A stretch of 36,480 bases of DNA, from contig CALDOK010000436.1 of NCBI GenBank assembly GCA_937912125.1, forward strand, positions 1 to 36,480, read 5' to 3'. This document shows positions 17,488 to 25,454 of this stretch, one piece after another; position 1 is the first letter of the stretch, and every line of letters begins with the position of its first letter. The notes beneath the pieces are model-generated. The model was not told where the DNA came from and did not search any database. It saw nothing but the letters and a program-made list of their open reading frames with translations. Made by a program: the position numbers and the translations under genes. Source of the DNA: an uncultured Pseudomonadota bacterium (lineage in GTDB: Bacteria; Myxococcota_A; UBA796; JAFGLY01).

Positions 17488-18260
17488 AGCTCACCGTGCT
17501 CGGGAGTGGGACCTACCTGCCCGATCCGCAGCGGGGGGCACCTGGATACCTGCTCCAGCACGGCGACACCGCGCTCCTCATCGACAGCGGCAGCGGCACC
17601 CTGCAGCGCCTTGGACGGGCCGGTGTGAACCCGGTGGACCTCGATGCCATGGTCTATACCCACCGACACGTAGACCACTGTGGTGACCTGGCGGCGCTTG
17701 TCTTCCACATCCAGCACTACCCCAGCCCGGCGCGGCTACGGGACCTGCCCATCTACGCCGGGCTGGGCTTCGCCGAGCACCTCGAGCTGCTGCAGCAGGC
17801 CTTCGACGGAGCCCTCGAGCCAGCCCACTTCGAGCTGGTCGTCCACGAGCTCTCCCTGGACCGGCCCGATCAGGCCGTCCTGCCGGGCCGGCTGACGCTG
17901 GACACCGCACCCGCCAACCACGCCGCGGGCGCCCTACACCTTCGCTTCACCTCGACCGCGGGCATCACCGTGGCATTCTCCGGCGACACGGGCCCTTCCG
18001 AGGCCCTCGAGCAGCTGGCAGCCGGCGCGGACATCTTCGTCTGCGAGTGCGGCCTTCCGCCCCACGACGACTACCCGCACCACCTCAACGCCAAGCAGGT
18101 GGCCCAGGTCGTGGCCGCTGCCCGGCCGCGGCGGGTGGTGCTCACCCACCTCTACCCGCGGCACGACCCCCAGGCCGACCTGGACGCGGTGGCGGCCACG
18201 GGAGTGCCCACCATCCTGGCCAGCGATGGCATGGAGCTGGTAGCCAGCCGACCCCTCTGA
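17484..18260 (+). CDS. MBL-fold hydrolase, RNase Z-like
   Basis: This is a 258-residue metallo-beta-lactamase-fold enzyme. The zinc ligand motif HRHVDHCGD (His60, His62, Asp64, His65) is intact. Later ligands are visible in PANHAAG, FSGDTGPS and LTHLYP, giving a full di-metal site. The N-terminal MKLTVLGSGTYLP is the classic start of RNase Z/PhnP/AtsA-type members. The long flexible arm of true tRNase Z is not evident, so a phosphodiesterase or arylsulfatase-type activity is equally possible. The GTG start overlaps the stop of the zincin-like gene by four bases. It ends 13 bases from a convergent gene. Confidence 0.87.
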   Translation: MKLTVLGSGTYLPDPQRGAPGYLLQHGDTALLIDSGSGTLQRLGRAGVNPVDLDAMVYTHRHVDHCGDLAALVFHIQHYPSPARLRDLPIYAGLGFAEHLELLQQAFDGALEPAHFELVVHELSLDRPDQAVLPGRLTLDTAPANHAAGALHLRFTSTAGITVAFSGDTGPSEALEQLAAGADIFVCECGLPPHDDYPHHLNAKQVAQVVAAARPRRVVLTHLYPRHDPQADLDAVAATGVPTILASDGMELVASRPL

Positions 18261-18273
18261 CGCGAACCTGCGG

Positions 18274-18915
18274 TCAGCGCACGTGGGCGCCCAGGCCCAG
18301 GGAGAGCTGGACTGTCCAGAGGTCTTCGAGCGCCTCGCTGGGGTTGCGCAGCTGCGCCCAGCCCGCCCGCAGGCCCATGTCCAGAAACGCCTTGGACGGC
18401 GCGGCCCCCAGGTGTCGGCGCACCCCCCCCTCGAAGAGCATGACGGGCAGTGGATAGGCTCCGCCGTAGTAGGGATCGAGGTCGATCCGCGAGAAGCCCA
18501 GCCCAGCCGTGCCGCCCCAGGGGAGCGTGGGCTCGGACCGCAGCACGCACAGGGCGCCGAAGTGAGTGTACTGGAAAGGAAACTCCACCACCTGCTCGCT
18601 CTGGTCTTCCTCCGCGCGGGGCAGCAGCCCCAGAGACCTCTCGCCGAAGATGGACAAGCCCAAGCGCGGCCCCGCAGCCGATACGCCCACGGCGAAGGCG
18701 TCGAAGCGCAGGCCGACGCTGGTGTGGGCGCCGGGCACGGTCCACTCCCCCAGCAGGGCGCCCACGGCCCCGGTCACCGAGACGTCGGTGCCAAAGGCGG
18801 CGTCGGAGTGCTCTTCGGGGTCGGCCAGCTCGGTGGATGGAGGACCCGGGATCTCGTCCTGGGCCCCGACGATGCCGGGCAACACCAGCGCTGCGAGCGT
18901 GACTGCGATTCCCAT
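18274..18915 (-). CDS. Exported outer-membrane beta-barrel-like protein
   Basis: This is a 213-residue protein with a signal peptide (GIAVTLAALVLPGIVGAQ). The mature part starts with an acidic stretch. It then alternates short amphipathic strands with Gly/Arg turns (GALLGEWTVPG, SVGLRFDAFAVGVSAAGPR, GGTAGLGFSRIDLDPYYGG, LWTVQLSLGLGAHVR), the pattern of a small beta-barrel. It does not end with Phe. The ATG at 18915 has a GGAG Shine-Dalgarno and starts the signal peptide; the frame upstream is not used. The gene is 109 bases downstream of the lipoprotein gene of the caspase operon and may be its distal member. Confidence 0.65.
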   Translation of the reverse strand: MGIAVTLAALVLPGIVGAQDEIPGPPSTELADPEEHSDAAFGTDVSVTGAVGALLGEWTVPGAHTSVGLRFDAFAVGVSAAGPRLGLSIFGERSLGLLPRAEEDQSEQVVEFPFQYTHFGALCVLRSEPTLPWGGTAGLGFSRIDLDPYYGGAYPLPVMLFEGGVRRHLGAAPSKAFLDMGLRAGWAQLRNPSEALEDLWTVQLSLGLGAHVR

Positions 18916-19024
18916 TGGTTCTCCGACCTGAAGGCTCACACCACTAGCCCACTCACGGGGATCAGCCGACGCCGAAGCGCACAAAAACACCGGACTCCAC
19001 GCCCGCCTCCCCCGTGCCAGAGCC

Positions 19025-19981
19025 CTACCAGTCCTCGGCGAACAGCGGCTTGGCGTAGGCGCAGTCGGACTCGCTGCCCACGGGCTCGAGCAGGCCCCAG
19101 CTGTCCTCCTGGAACACCAGGGCTCCCTGGTCGTCCCAGCACTGGGAGATGGTGAGCTCCTGGCTGCCCATGTCGCCGCCGAACATGCGCGAGTCCGCGC
19201 GCATGGCGGTGCTGGCCTTCCAGCGTGTGCGGACGGCCACCCGCTCCTGCAGGTCCTCGCCCGACACGTCGGCCTCGATGCCGTACTGGAAGTCCGCCCC
19301 GCCCGTGCTGGTTTCCTGGTACAGGTAGTGGGCGTTGAGGGGCTGGTCTTCCGCGCTCTCGCGGAACTCGCGCAGATCCAGCTGCAGGCGAGTGCCCTCG
19401 CGCAGATCGTACTGTGCGCTCACCCACCCCTCGCGCTCCTCGCCCAGGGCCTGGGCCAGCGCCCCGATGTCGGCCTCGAACTCGCCGTCGCCCTGAGCGA
19501 CCGTGGCCCCGCTGTAGTGGGTGCCCTGGTAGAATGGCTCCCAGGGCCCCGCGCTGGACTCCGACGCCATGAAGGCCCAGTCGTACTGCCCTACACCGCT
19601 GCGGACGATGTCCACCAGCAGCAGGGCGCGGGTGCCGTTCTCGAGGGAGCTGGGCCCCCAGCTGCGCAGATCATCCTCGCGGACGGAGGGCTCGTCGACT
19701 CGAACGTAGTCCCCCAACACCATCAACTGGGTGAGGGATGCGTTGAGGTTCGCCGCGACCCCCGCGCTCTGGGCACGCAGATCCGCCGCGTGGCCCGGGA
19801 GGGGCAGCAAAGCCAGCAGGGACGCCGGGTCGCCGTCGGGGGAGTCGGGGAAGATCAGGCTGTGGTTCTCGGCGCTGGGGATGGCCGCCAGGAACTCCGC
19901 GTCCTCGAGGAAGAGGGCGTTGCTCAGTGGGTTGCCACAGGCCGTCAGGAACGCGAGCGCAGGGAGAAGACGATGGCTCAT
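19025..19981 (-). CDS. Lipoprotein linked to the caspase operon
   Basis: This is a 318-residue lipoprotein (short signal, lipobox LTAC with Cys15, followed by Gly-Asn, so probably sorted to the outer membrane or surface). The body has alternating Glu/Gln/Asp-rich and aromatic segments (FMASESSAGPWEPFYQGT, HYLYQETSTGGADFQYGIEA) and a C-terminal Cys pair (QCWDD, DCAYAK) probably disulfide-linked. No enzyme motif is visible. Its Shine-Dalgarno (GAGG) overlaps the stop codon of the caspase gene, and only ten bases separate the two genes, so its translation is tied to that of the caspase. It could be a partner, inhibitor or substrate of that protein. Confidence 0.75.
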   Translation of the reverse strand: MSHRLLPALAFLTACGNPLSNALFLEDAEFLAAIPSAENHSLIFPDSPDGDPASLLALLPLPGHAADLRAQSAGVAANLNASLTQLMVLGDYVRVDEPSVREDDLRSWGPSSLENGTRALLLVDIVRSGVGQYDWAFMASESSAGPWEPFYQGTHYSGATVAQGDGEFEADIGALAQALGEEREGWVSAQYDLREGTRLQLDLREFRESAEDQPLNAHYLYQETSTGGADFQYGIEADVSGEDLQERVAVRTRWKASTAMRADSRMFGGDMGSQELTISQCWDDQGALVFQEDSWGLLEPVGSESDCAYAKPLFAEDW

Positions 19982-19991
19982 CGAGGGCGCC

Positions 19992-21602
19992 TCAGAAGCG
20001 GTAGCCGAAGCTGAAGTGCAGATCGTTGAAGCGGAGCCACTGGTCCACGTCGTCGAGCTGGTAGGGCACGAGGTAGCTGCGCAGCTCGAGGTCGAGCTCG
20101 AAGCGCCCAGGGTGCCAGCCCACCCAGGCGGTGGCTCCGGGCGCCACGGACCAGAGCTGCTGGGCCTGCAGGGTGGTCTCGGGGAAGCTGCGGCGCATGT
20201 AGACCGCCGAGACGCCCCCACCAAAGCCGGCCTGGAAGCGCCGAGGGCGGGTAGCCCAGCCGCCCCAGCCGCCCACCAGCACCGTGGTGACGGCCATGGG
20301 CATCTCGTACTGGAGCTCGGGGATGGTCAGCAGGGAGCTGCCGGTGCCCGTGGTGAAGTCCGCCGCCACCCAGGAACCGCTGCGCCAGCCGAAGCGTGCC
20401 CCGGCGCCCGCCACGGGCAGGATTGGCAGGTAGGCTTGCTCCACGGCGATGTCGGCCGCCCGCAGCACGCCCGCGTTCAACCGCATGGCCAGCCGGGGCA
20501 GGTTGGCCTGGCGGATCTTCTTGTCGATGGCACCCCGCGCGACGTCCTCCTCGTACTCCACGGCCTCGAAGCCCGCGTCACTCATGCGGAACTCGTGCCC
20601 CTCGTCCAGCCGGACCTGAGCCACCTCGAGGTGGGTGGGGTAGCGGCGCTGGACCAGGAAGGTCCCCGGGTGCAGCGAGAGCTTCTGCTCGTCGCCGGTC
20701 ATGTCCACCTCGGCCACGAACATGCGCTGGCCACGATCGAAGATGGCGTAGCTGCCGTGCATTCCTGCGGGGAAGATCAGGGTGGTGCGGGCGGCGCTCA
20801 GATCCGTCAGTACTACGTCGCCTTTGCCCGCCAGGTCCCACTCGTAGGTGGGATGCTGGGTGCCGGTGCGGGAGCCCGCCGTGCGGTAGACGGTCTCGTG
20901 GTAGACGTACTGGTAGGCCTCCTCGAGGGTGACCCGCTGATCGGCGTTGTCGTCGGCCGCCCCCAGCAGGCCGCTGGTGAGGAAGTGGGTGAAGTAGGAG
21001 CCACCGATCTCGTCGCTCTCCTGGCTGGCTTCATCGCTCGAGCTCGAGGTGATGACCACCTGGCCCGAAGCGCCTAGGCGCTCGGTCACATCGAAGACGA
21101 AGCTGGGAGCCCGGGTGCCGCCCTTGGTGCCCGTCATGGCCCCGGACTGACAGGCGTCGAGGAAGGCCAGCCGCACGTCGGCCCCGGAGCGCTCGATGAG
21201 CCCGTCGAGGAGCTCGTAGAGCAGGTAGGTGGAGCCGAGCTGCAGGCGCGTGTCGTCGGCGTGGCCAGAGTAGTAGAACAGGAAGAGGGTCTCGTCGCCG
21301 TTGGCCTCCGCCACCGCGATGTCGTCGCGCACCGCGACCATGGCCGCCGTCAGATCGTTCCGGCGCTGGTTGAGCAGCAGCGTGATGTCCTCCGCCCGGT
21401 AGCCCCCCGAGTGGGTGAGCACCTGCTGCATCTTGAGGGCGTCGTCCTCGGCGAAGTACAGGGAGTGCATCCCCGGCGAGCCCTCGTTGTTGCCAACCAG
21501 CACCGCGAAGCGACGCACCGCCCCTGAGGCCGGAGCGGCCGAGAGCGCCACCAGCGCGAGCAAGACGACGAGGATCAGGCTGGAGGTGCGCGCGCGACCC
21601 AC
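19992..21602 (-). CDS. Exported caspase-family protein with EF-hand loop and beta-barrel-like tail
   Basis: This is a 536-residue protein. A signal peptide (residues 8-27) precedes a caspase-type domain. The catalytic His is His114 in FYYSGHAD and the catalytic Cys is Cys151 in LDACQSG, both with the surroundings expected for clan CD/C14 peptidases. Residues 217-228 form an EF-hand-like loop (Asp217, Asn219, Asp221, Thr225, Glu228), which could bind calcium. From about 370 the sequence becomes alternating strands (AGARFGWRSGSWVAADFTTG, MAVTTVLVGGWGGWATRPRR, FELDLELRSYLVPY) and ends with an aromatic Phe, the typical outer-membrane barrel signature. GTG start, with AGGAGG six bases upstream, is strongly supported. 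The Shine-Dalgarno overlaps the upstream stop. The sorting to the outer membrane is inferred. Confidence 0.85.
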   Translation of the reverse strand: MGRARTSSLILVVLLALVALSAAPASGAVRRFAVLVGNNEGSPGMHSLYFAEDDALKMQQVLTHSGGYRAEDITLLLNQRRNDLTAAMVAVRDDIAVAEANGDETLFLFYYSGHADDTRLQLGSTYLLYELLDGLIERSGADVRLAFLDACQSGAMTGTKGGTRAPSFVFDVTERLGASGQVVITSSSSDEASQESDEIGGSYFTHFLTSGLLGAADDNADQRVTLEEAYQYVYHETVYRTAGSRTGTQHPTYEWDLAGKGDVVLTDLSAARTTLIFPAGMHGSYAIFDRGQRMFVAEVDMTGDEQKLSLHPGTFLVQRRYPTHLEVAQVRLDEGHEFRMSDAGFEAVEYEEDVARGAIDKKIRQANLPRLAMRLNAGVLRAADIAVEQAYLPILPVAGAGARFGWRSGSWVAADFTTGTGSSLLTIPELQYEMPMAVTTVLVGGWGGWATRPRRFQAGFGGGVSAVYMRRSFPETTLQAQQLWSVAPGATAWVGWHPGRFELDLELRSYLVPYQLDDVDQWLRFNDLHFSFGYRF

Positions 21603-21611
21603 GACGGCCTC

Positions 21612-22472
21612 CTATGGTCCGCCTGCGCCTGGGCTGGTCTCGCCCTTGCGCAGGAGGATGGAGTCCACGTCGGTGTAGTCATGGGCCAGCAGCAGCAGAC
21701 CCTCGCGGCCTTCCTCGTCATGAATGGCCTGGACCTCTTCCATGACCTCGGCCACGCTGCTGTGCCCGAAGTAGGCCAGGATGAGCTCGAAGTCCGGGGC
21801 GTCGTCCAGCTCGATGCTGCCCTCGAGCATCCGCCGCTCACCGGGCACCACGGGCACGGGCTCGTCGCCGCTGGCCGGGTAGTAGAGGTTGAGGTCGCCG
21901 CGACCGTCCAGGGACAGCAGGACCAGGGTGGACTCACCGTCCGTGCGGTAGCTGAACTGCACCCGATCGCCGTCCCAGTGCAGCTCGTCCTCGCTGCCCG
22001 GATGCACCTGGTCTCCACGCAACATGTAGAACTCGATGCCGCCATTGCCCTTGACGCCGGGGGCCGTGTAGGGCGTCTGGTGGCGGTCGCGGGTGTTGGG
22101 CTGGTGAGCTGGGGGCACCAGCACCACGATGGCGACGGCGGCAGCGGCCACCGCGCCGACGACGGGGAAGACCTGGCTCCACCAGGCCACCCGGGGCTTA
22201 GGAGCGGCAGCCTGACGGGCGCGCTCGACCTCTCGCTGCTCGTCGTCCTGGATGCGGAAGGCGCGCTTGCGCAGGATCTCGGCGTCAAAGGCGGGCGCCT
22301 GGTCCCGGGCCTCTTCGAGGCTCTCCAGCCAGGCCTGGGCAGCGGGCTGGGCCTGCGCTCGCTCGCCTAGGACCTTGGCCTGTTCGGGGTCCAGCTCGCC
22401 GGACCACAGCTGGCCCAGCTCGAGGCGGGACGGACGGTCGCCCGGGTTGATGAGCTTGTCGAGGTCCTTCAT
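21612..22472 (-). CDS. ActD-like / anti-sigma-type membrane protein
   Basis: This is a 286-residue protein with one transmembrane helix (about 96-120). The cytoplasmic N-terminal part (LGQLWSGELDPEQAKVLGER) has the helical pattern of anti-sigma domains but lacks the zinc-binding His/Cys residues. The extracytoplasmic part (VKGNGGIEFYMLRGDQ, LLSLDGRGDLNLYYPA, SIELDDAPDFELILAYF) resembles the C-terminal half of myxobacterial ActD-like proteins, which often sit between an ECF sigma gene and a caspase gene. This name is my recall of family patterns. Its start overlaps the sigma-factor stop by four bases (ATGA), strong evidence of one operon and of a sigma/regulator pair. Confidence 0.7.
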   Translation of the reverse strand: MKDLDKLINPGDRPSRLELGQLWSGELDPEQAKVLGERAQAQPAAQAWLESLEEARDQAPAFDAEILRKRAFRIQDDEQREVERARQAAAPKPRVAWWSQVFPVVGAVAAAAVAIVVLVPPAHQPNTRDRHQTPYTAPGVKGNGGIEFYMLRGDQVHPGSEDELHWDGDRVQFSYRTDGESTLVLLSLDGRGDLNLYYPASGDEPVPVVPGERRMLEGSIELDDAPDFELILAYFGHSSVAEVMEEVQAIHDEEGREGLLLLAHDYTDVDSILLRKGETSPGAGGP

Positions 22473-23044
22473 GGCGACCCCCCGAGGGAGAGCAAGAGCG
22501 GCAGGAACGAGAGCAGCACCACCACGGCGCCGGCGGCCAGCGCCACGCCGTCACTCTCCATGGCCTTGCGGGCGCGGGCGAGGAAGGTGTTGAGGCGCTT
22601 TCGCAGGGTGGGCACGCTCACCCCCACCTGCTGCGCCGCCTGCTCGCGGGTCATGTCATCGAAGAAGAGGTGGATGACGATCTCCCGCTCCTGGTCGTCC
22701 GCCAGATCCAGCAGGCGCCGCGCCGTGTCCTCTTGCTCCCACAGCTGTCCGCCCCGCTCGAAGCTGGTGCTGACGATGTCGTCCCGGTGCACATGGCGCT
22801 TGTCGGCGCGGGATCGGCGGTTGCGGATGCGGTTGAGGCAGTAGTTGGTGCTGATGCGGTACATCCAGGTGAGCGGCGAGGCCTCGCCACGGAAGCTCTC
22901 CCAGTGGATGATGACGCGGGAGAAGGTCTCTTGCACGGCGTCGCTGGCGTCCTCCTCGTTGCCCAGGATCGAGCGGCAGCGCCTGTGGATCACAGGCGCG
23001 TACTGCGCGTAGAGGACCTGGAGCTCGGTATCCGTGGGGGGCAT
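22469..23044 (-). CDS. ECF-type sigma factor with C-terminal transmembrane helix
   Basis: This is a 191-residue sigma-70-family factor. Region 2 is clear (DASDAVQETFSRVIIHWESF and PLTWMYRISTNYCLNRIRN, residues 32-73). Region 4 follows (DDQEREIVIHLFFDDMTREQ, then a helix-turn-helix with GVSVPTLRKRLN, 116-152). After region 4 the chain ends in a hydrophobic helix (167-187, ALAAGAVVVLLSFLPLLLSL). Normal ECF factors end after region 4, so this one is probably anchored in the inner membrane. Start at ATG 23044 is preceded by GAGG; upstream frame to 23230 is not homologous. It heads the caspase operon and may drive it. Confidence 0.88.
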   Translation of the reverse strand: MPPTDTELQVLYAQYAPVIHRRCRSILGNEEDASDAVQETFSRVIIHWESFRGEASPLTWMYRISTNYCLNRIRNRRSRADKRHVHRDDIVSTSFERGGQLWEQEDTARRLLDLADDQEREIVIHLFFDDMTREQAAQQVGVSVPTLRKRLNTFLARARKAMESDGVALAAGAVVVLLSFLPLLLSLGGSP

Positions 23045-23139
23045 CACCACCTCGTCGACCTGTTGGACCCGCCACCGGCCAGGAGTGGAAAGGAAAAGCT
23101 CAGGCGCCGGAGCGGCGACTGCGCGTTCTGCCCTGGATG

Positions 23140-23166
23140 CTAATAGGCAACGGCCTAAGGCATCAA
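23140..23166 (-). promoter_or_regulatory. Possible promoter of the sigma/caspase operon
   Basis: On the minus strand, TTGATG (23161-23166) and TATTAG (23140-23145) are 15 bases apart, each with 4 of 6 consensus matches. The leader would be about 90 bases. The spacing is short and the operon may use its own ECF sigma, so this is a weak call. Confidence 0.25.
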
Positions 23167-24257
23167 TACCCGATCTCGAGGCTGAGCCCGTCGAACCAGG
23201 CGGTGCCGCTGATGGTGCTGGCGACCACAACCTTGACGTAGTCGGCCTCGGCGGGGGCGTGGGCCTTGATCACGAACTGGCGCCAGTCCATGTCGCCGGT
23301 CTGCAGCGGGGCCTCGATGGGCTCACCCACTGGGTTCCCGGCGATGTCCTCGAACACCAGGGCCAGACGGAAGATCCGCTCCTGGTCACGCTCGCGGCGC
23401 AGGTAGTGACCCTTGACGTGGCCGCGGAGCACCAGGGAGGTGCCAGGCGCGATGGAGATCTTCTGCTCGAGCTGAGGCCAGTAGCGGGTGTCGACGTCGC
23501 TGTGGAAGCGTATGGAGGCCCGACCGTCCAGACGCTCGGTGGTGTCCAGCGCGATCTGCGCCTCGGGGATGGTGCCACCGCGGGTGACACAGGGCTGCAG
23601 CTGCCAGACTCCACCGATGCTGGCCTCGTTCTCGAAGGACGAGTCTTCGAGGGGCAGGCGCGTGCCAGGGCCCCGGGAGATCTGCTCGGGGCGTGCGCCG
23701 AAGTGCTTGGTGAGCATGTCGCGCGCCCGCTCTTCGCGGACGGGCGTAGGGGCGATGGCGAAGATGACCGCGAGGTTGCCCTTGGCGCCGAACAGCTCGA
23801 AGCGCATGTTGCTGCCGGTGATCACGCCGATGCGCACGGACTCGAGCTTCTTGGCCTTGGGGATCTCGGCCAGAGTGGCCAGCTCGATGAGGTGCTGCCA
23901 CTCGAGCTTGCCCCAGCCCTCGGCGCGCCGGACCACGGTGTTGCCGGCCCGGAGATCGGCCAGCTCGGTGGCGGGCAGGTCGGTGATGTACGCGACCACA
24001 CCCCGGGTCCTCTCGTCCACCAGCTGCTCGACCAGGATGGGATCGTAGCCGGCGAGCACGAACAGGGACTCGCGCTCGAGCTCCGCCGCCTTCATCAGCT
24101 TGACCACCCGGTCCGTGGGGCTGGCGTCGTTCATGCGCGCCACGGACTCGGCCAGCGCCCTGTGCTGGGCGGTGGGAACGGGCGCGGTGGCCACGGCCCC
24201 GGCCAGGGACGGGATCAGCAGACCCACCAGACAAGCCAACAGGAGCAACGGGCGCAC
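23163..24257 (-). CDS. Exported protein with C-terminal jelly-roll-like domain
   Basis: This is a 364-residue protein of unknown function with a clear signal peptide (RPLLLLACLVGLLIPSLAGA). Residues about 30-130 are helical. The region to about 190 is mixed (KKLESVRIGVITGSNMRFEL, LAVIFAIAPTP). From about 195 a beta-rich domain begins with LEDSSFENEA. It ends with the pattern IASTISGTAWFDGLSLEIGY-like (VVASTISGTAWFDGLSLEIG), which is the standard ending of carbohydrate-binding jelly-roll modules. I start at GTG 24257 because GGAGGTG lies six bases upstream and the signal peptide follows; the frame is open to 24512. It sits 52 bases downstream of dus and 118 bases before the ECF sigma gene. Confidence 0.72.
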   Translation of the reverse strand: MRPLLLLACLVGLLIPSLAGAVATAPVPTAQHRALAESVARMNDASPTDRVVKLMKAAELERESLFVLAGYDPILVEQLVDERTRGVVAYITDLPATELADLRAGNTVVRRAEGWGKLEWQHLIELATLAEIPKAKKLESVRIGVITGSNMRFELFGAKGNLAVIFAIAPTPVREERARDMLTKHFGARPEQISRGPGTRLPLEDSSFENEASIGGVWQLQPCVTRGGTIPEAQIALDTTERLDGRASIRFHSDVDTRYWPQLEQKISIAPGTSLVLRGHVKGHYLRRERDQERIFRLALVFEDIAGNPVGEPIEAPLQTGDMDWRQFVIKAHAPAEADYVKVVVASTISGTAWFDGLSLEIGY

Positions 24258-24309
24258 GCGACACCTCCAGTGCAGGGCGACGGGAATCATAGCTCGAACC
24301 CCAGGCAGG

Positions 24310-25362
24310 TCAGGCCCCATCCGCGAGGTTGTCGCTCGAGTCAGGCTCATTGCCCCTGTCCTCGCGGGCCGCCTGTGCCTCGAAGTAGCGCGCCAGGTGC
24401 CCGCGAACTTCGTCCATGCCGTTGCTGTGGAACACGGCCTGGCGCAGCGGCCCGCCATGGGGCAGGCCGTGGGTGTAGTAGCCACAGAACTTCTTGGTGC
24501 GTCCCAAGGCACCCTTCTCGGTGTGGCACCCGGCCTCGAGCACCTGCATGTAGTCGAGCACCAGCGCGTGGCGCTCCTCCATCGTGGGCGTTGCCACGGG
24601 GGCGCCCTCGAGCCAGCAGGCCAGCTGCTTCAGAAGCCAAGGGTTGCGCACGGCGCCCCGCCCCAGCATCAAGCCGTGACAGCCCGAGCTGTCGAGCATG
24701 CGCTCCGCCGAGGGGATGTCCACCACGTCGCCGTTGCCCACCACCGGGATGGCCACAGCCTGGACGATCTCCCCGATGCGCTCGGGCTGCATGGCGCCCT
24801 TGAAGGCCTCCATGCGGGTGCGCCAGTGGACGGTCAGGGCGTCGGCGCCTTCACCCTCGCAGATGCGGGCGATCTCCACGCCGTTGCGCTCGTCGAGGGA
24901 CCAGCCGGTGCGGATCTTGACGGTCAGGGGCCCAGCCACAGCGGCGCGCACCGCGGCCACGATCTCCCTCACCAGCTGAGGCTCCCGGAGCAGGGCGGCG
25001 CCCCCGGAGTGGGCGCAGACCTTGCGGGATGGGCAGCCCATGTTGATGTCCACGACGTCTGCCCCCAGGTCGACCGCGGCGCGGGCGGCCTGGGCCATGG
25101 ACTCTGGACGCCGGCCGTAGATCTGGATGGCGCCTGGGCGCTCGTCGGGATCCAAGCGAGCCATGGCGATGATCCGAGGCACGTCCCGGATCAGACCTTC
25201 GGAGGCAACGAACTCGGTGCAAGGCAGGCCGACGCCGCCGAGGCCGCGCACCACACGCCGGAACGGCCGGTCGGTCAGCCCCTCCATAGGCGCCAGCAAC
25301 AGCGCGGGCTGGATGTTCAGGCCTGCGACGCGGAGCTGGGTGGGGCGGTTGGACTGTCTCAT
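24310..25362 (-). CDS. dus: tRNA-dihydrouridine synthase
   Basis: This is a 350-residue FMN enzyme that reduces uridines in tRNA. Family motifs are all present: APMEGLTD at 24-31, QIYGRRPE, NMGCPSRKV with catalytic Cys110, VKIRTGW, VHWRTR and GNGDV. The closest family is DusB-like by motif order, but the specificity cannot be read from the sequence. The length is normal (DusB is about 320-340). Only a weak Shine-Dalgarno precedes the ATG. It is divergent from a small membrane-protein gene across a 92-base gap. Confidence 0.93.
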   Translation of the reverse strand: MRQSNRPTQLRVAGLNIQPALLLAPMEGLTDRPFRRVVRGLGGVGLPCTEFVASEGLIRDVPRIIAMARLDPDERPGAIQIYGRRPESMAQAARAAVDLGADVVDINMGCPSRKVCAHSGGAALLREPQLVREIVAAVRAAVAGPLTVKIRTGWSLDERNGVEIARICEGEGADALTVHWRTRMEAFKGAMQPERIGEIVQAVAIPVVGNGDVVDIPSAERMLDSSGCHGLMLGRGAVRNPWLLKQLACWLEGAPVATPTMEERHALVLDYMQVLEAGCHTEKGALGRTKKFCGYYTHGLPHGGPLRQAVFHSNGMDEVRGHLARYFEAQAAREDRGNEPDSSDNLADGA

Positions 25363-25454
25363 GGCTCTGATCGTGCGCTGCGCGGGGCCGCAGAGGTATC
25401 GCGCTCGGCAACCCGGGGCGAGCCGCGTGGAGGTCCACCGGGTATGTCCCCACC

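Noticed and set aside
23034..24803. A 589-codon open frame on the plus strand
   Set aside because: It is the antisense of the exported jelly-roll protein and of dus, both with clear motifs on the other strand.
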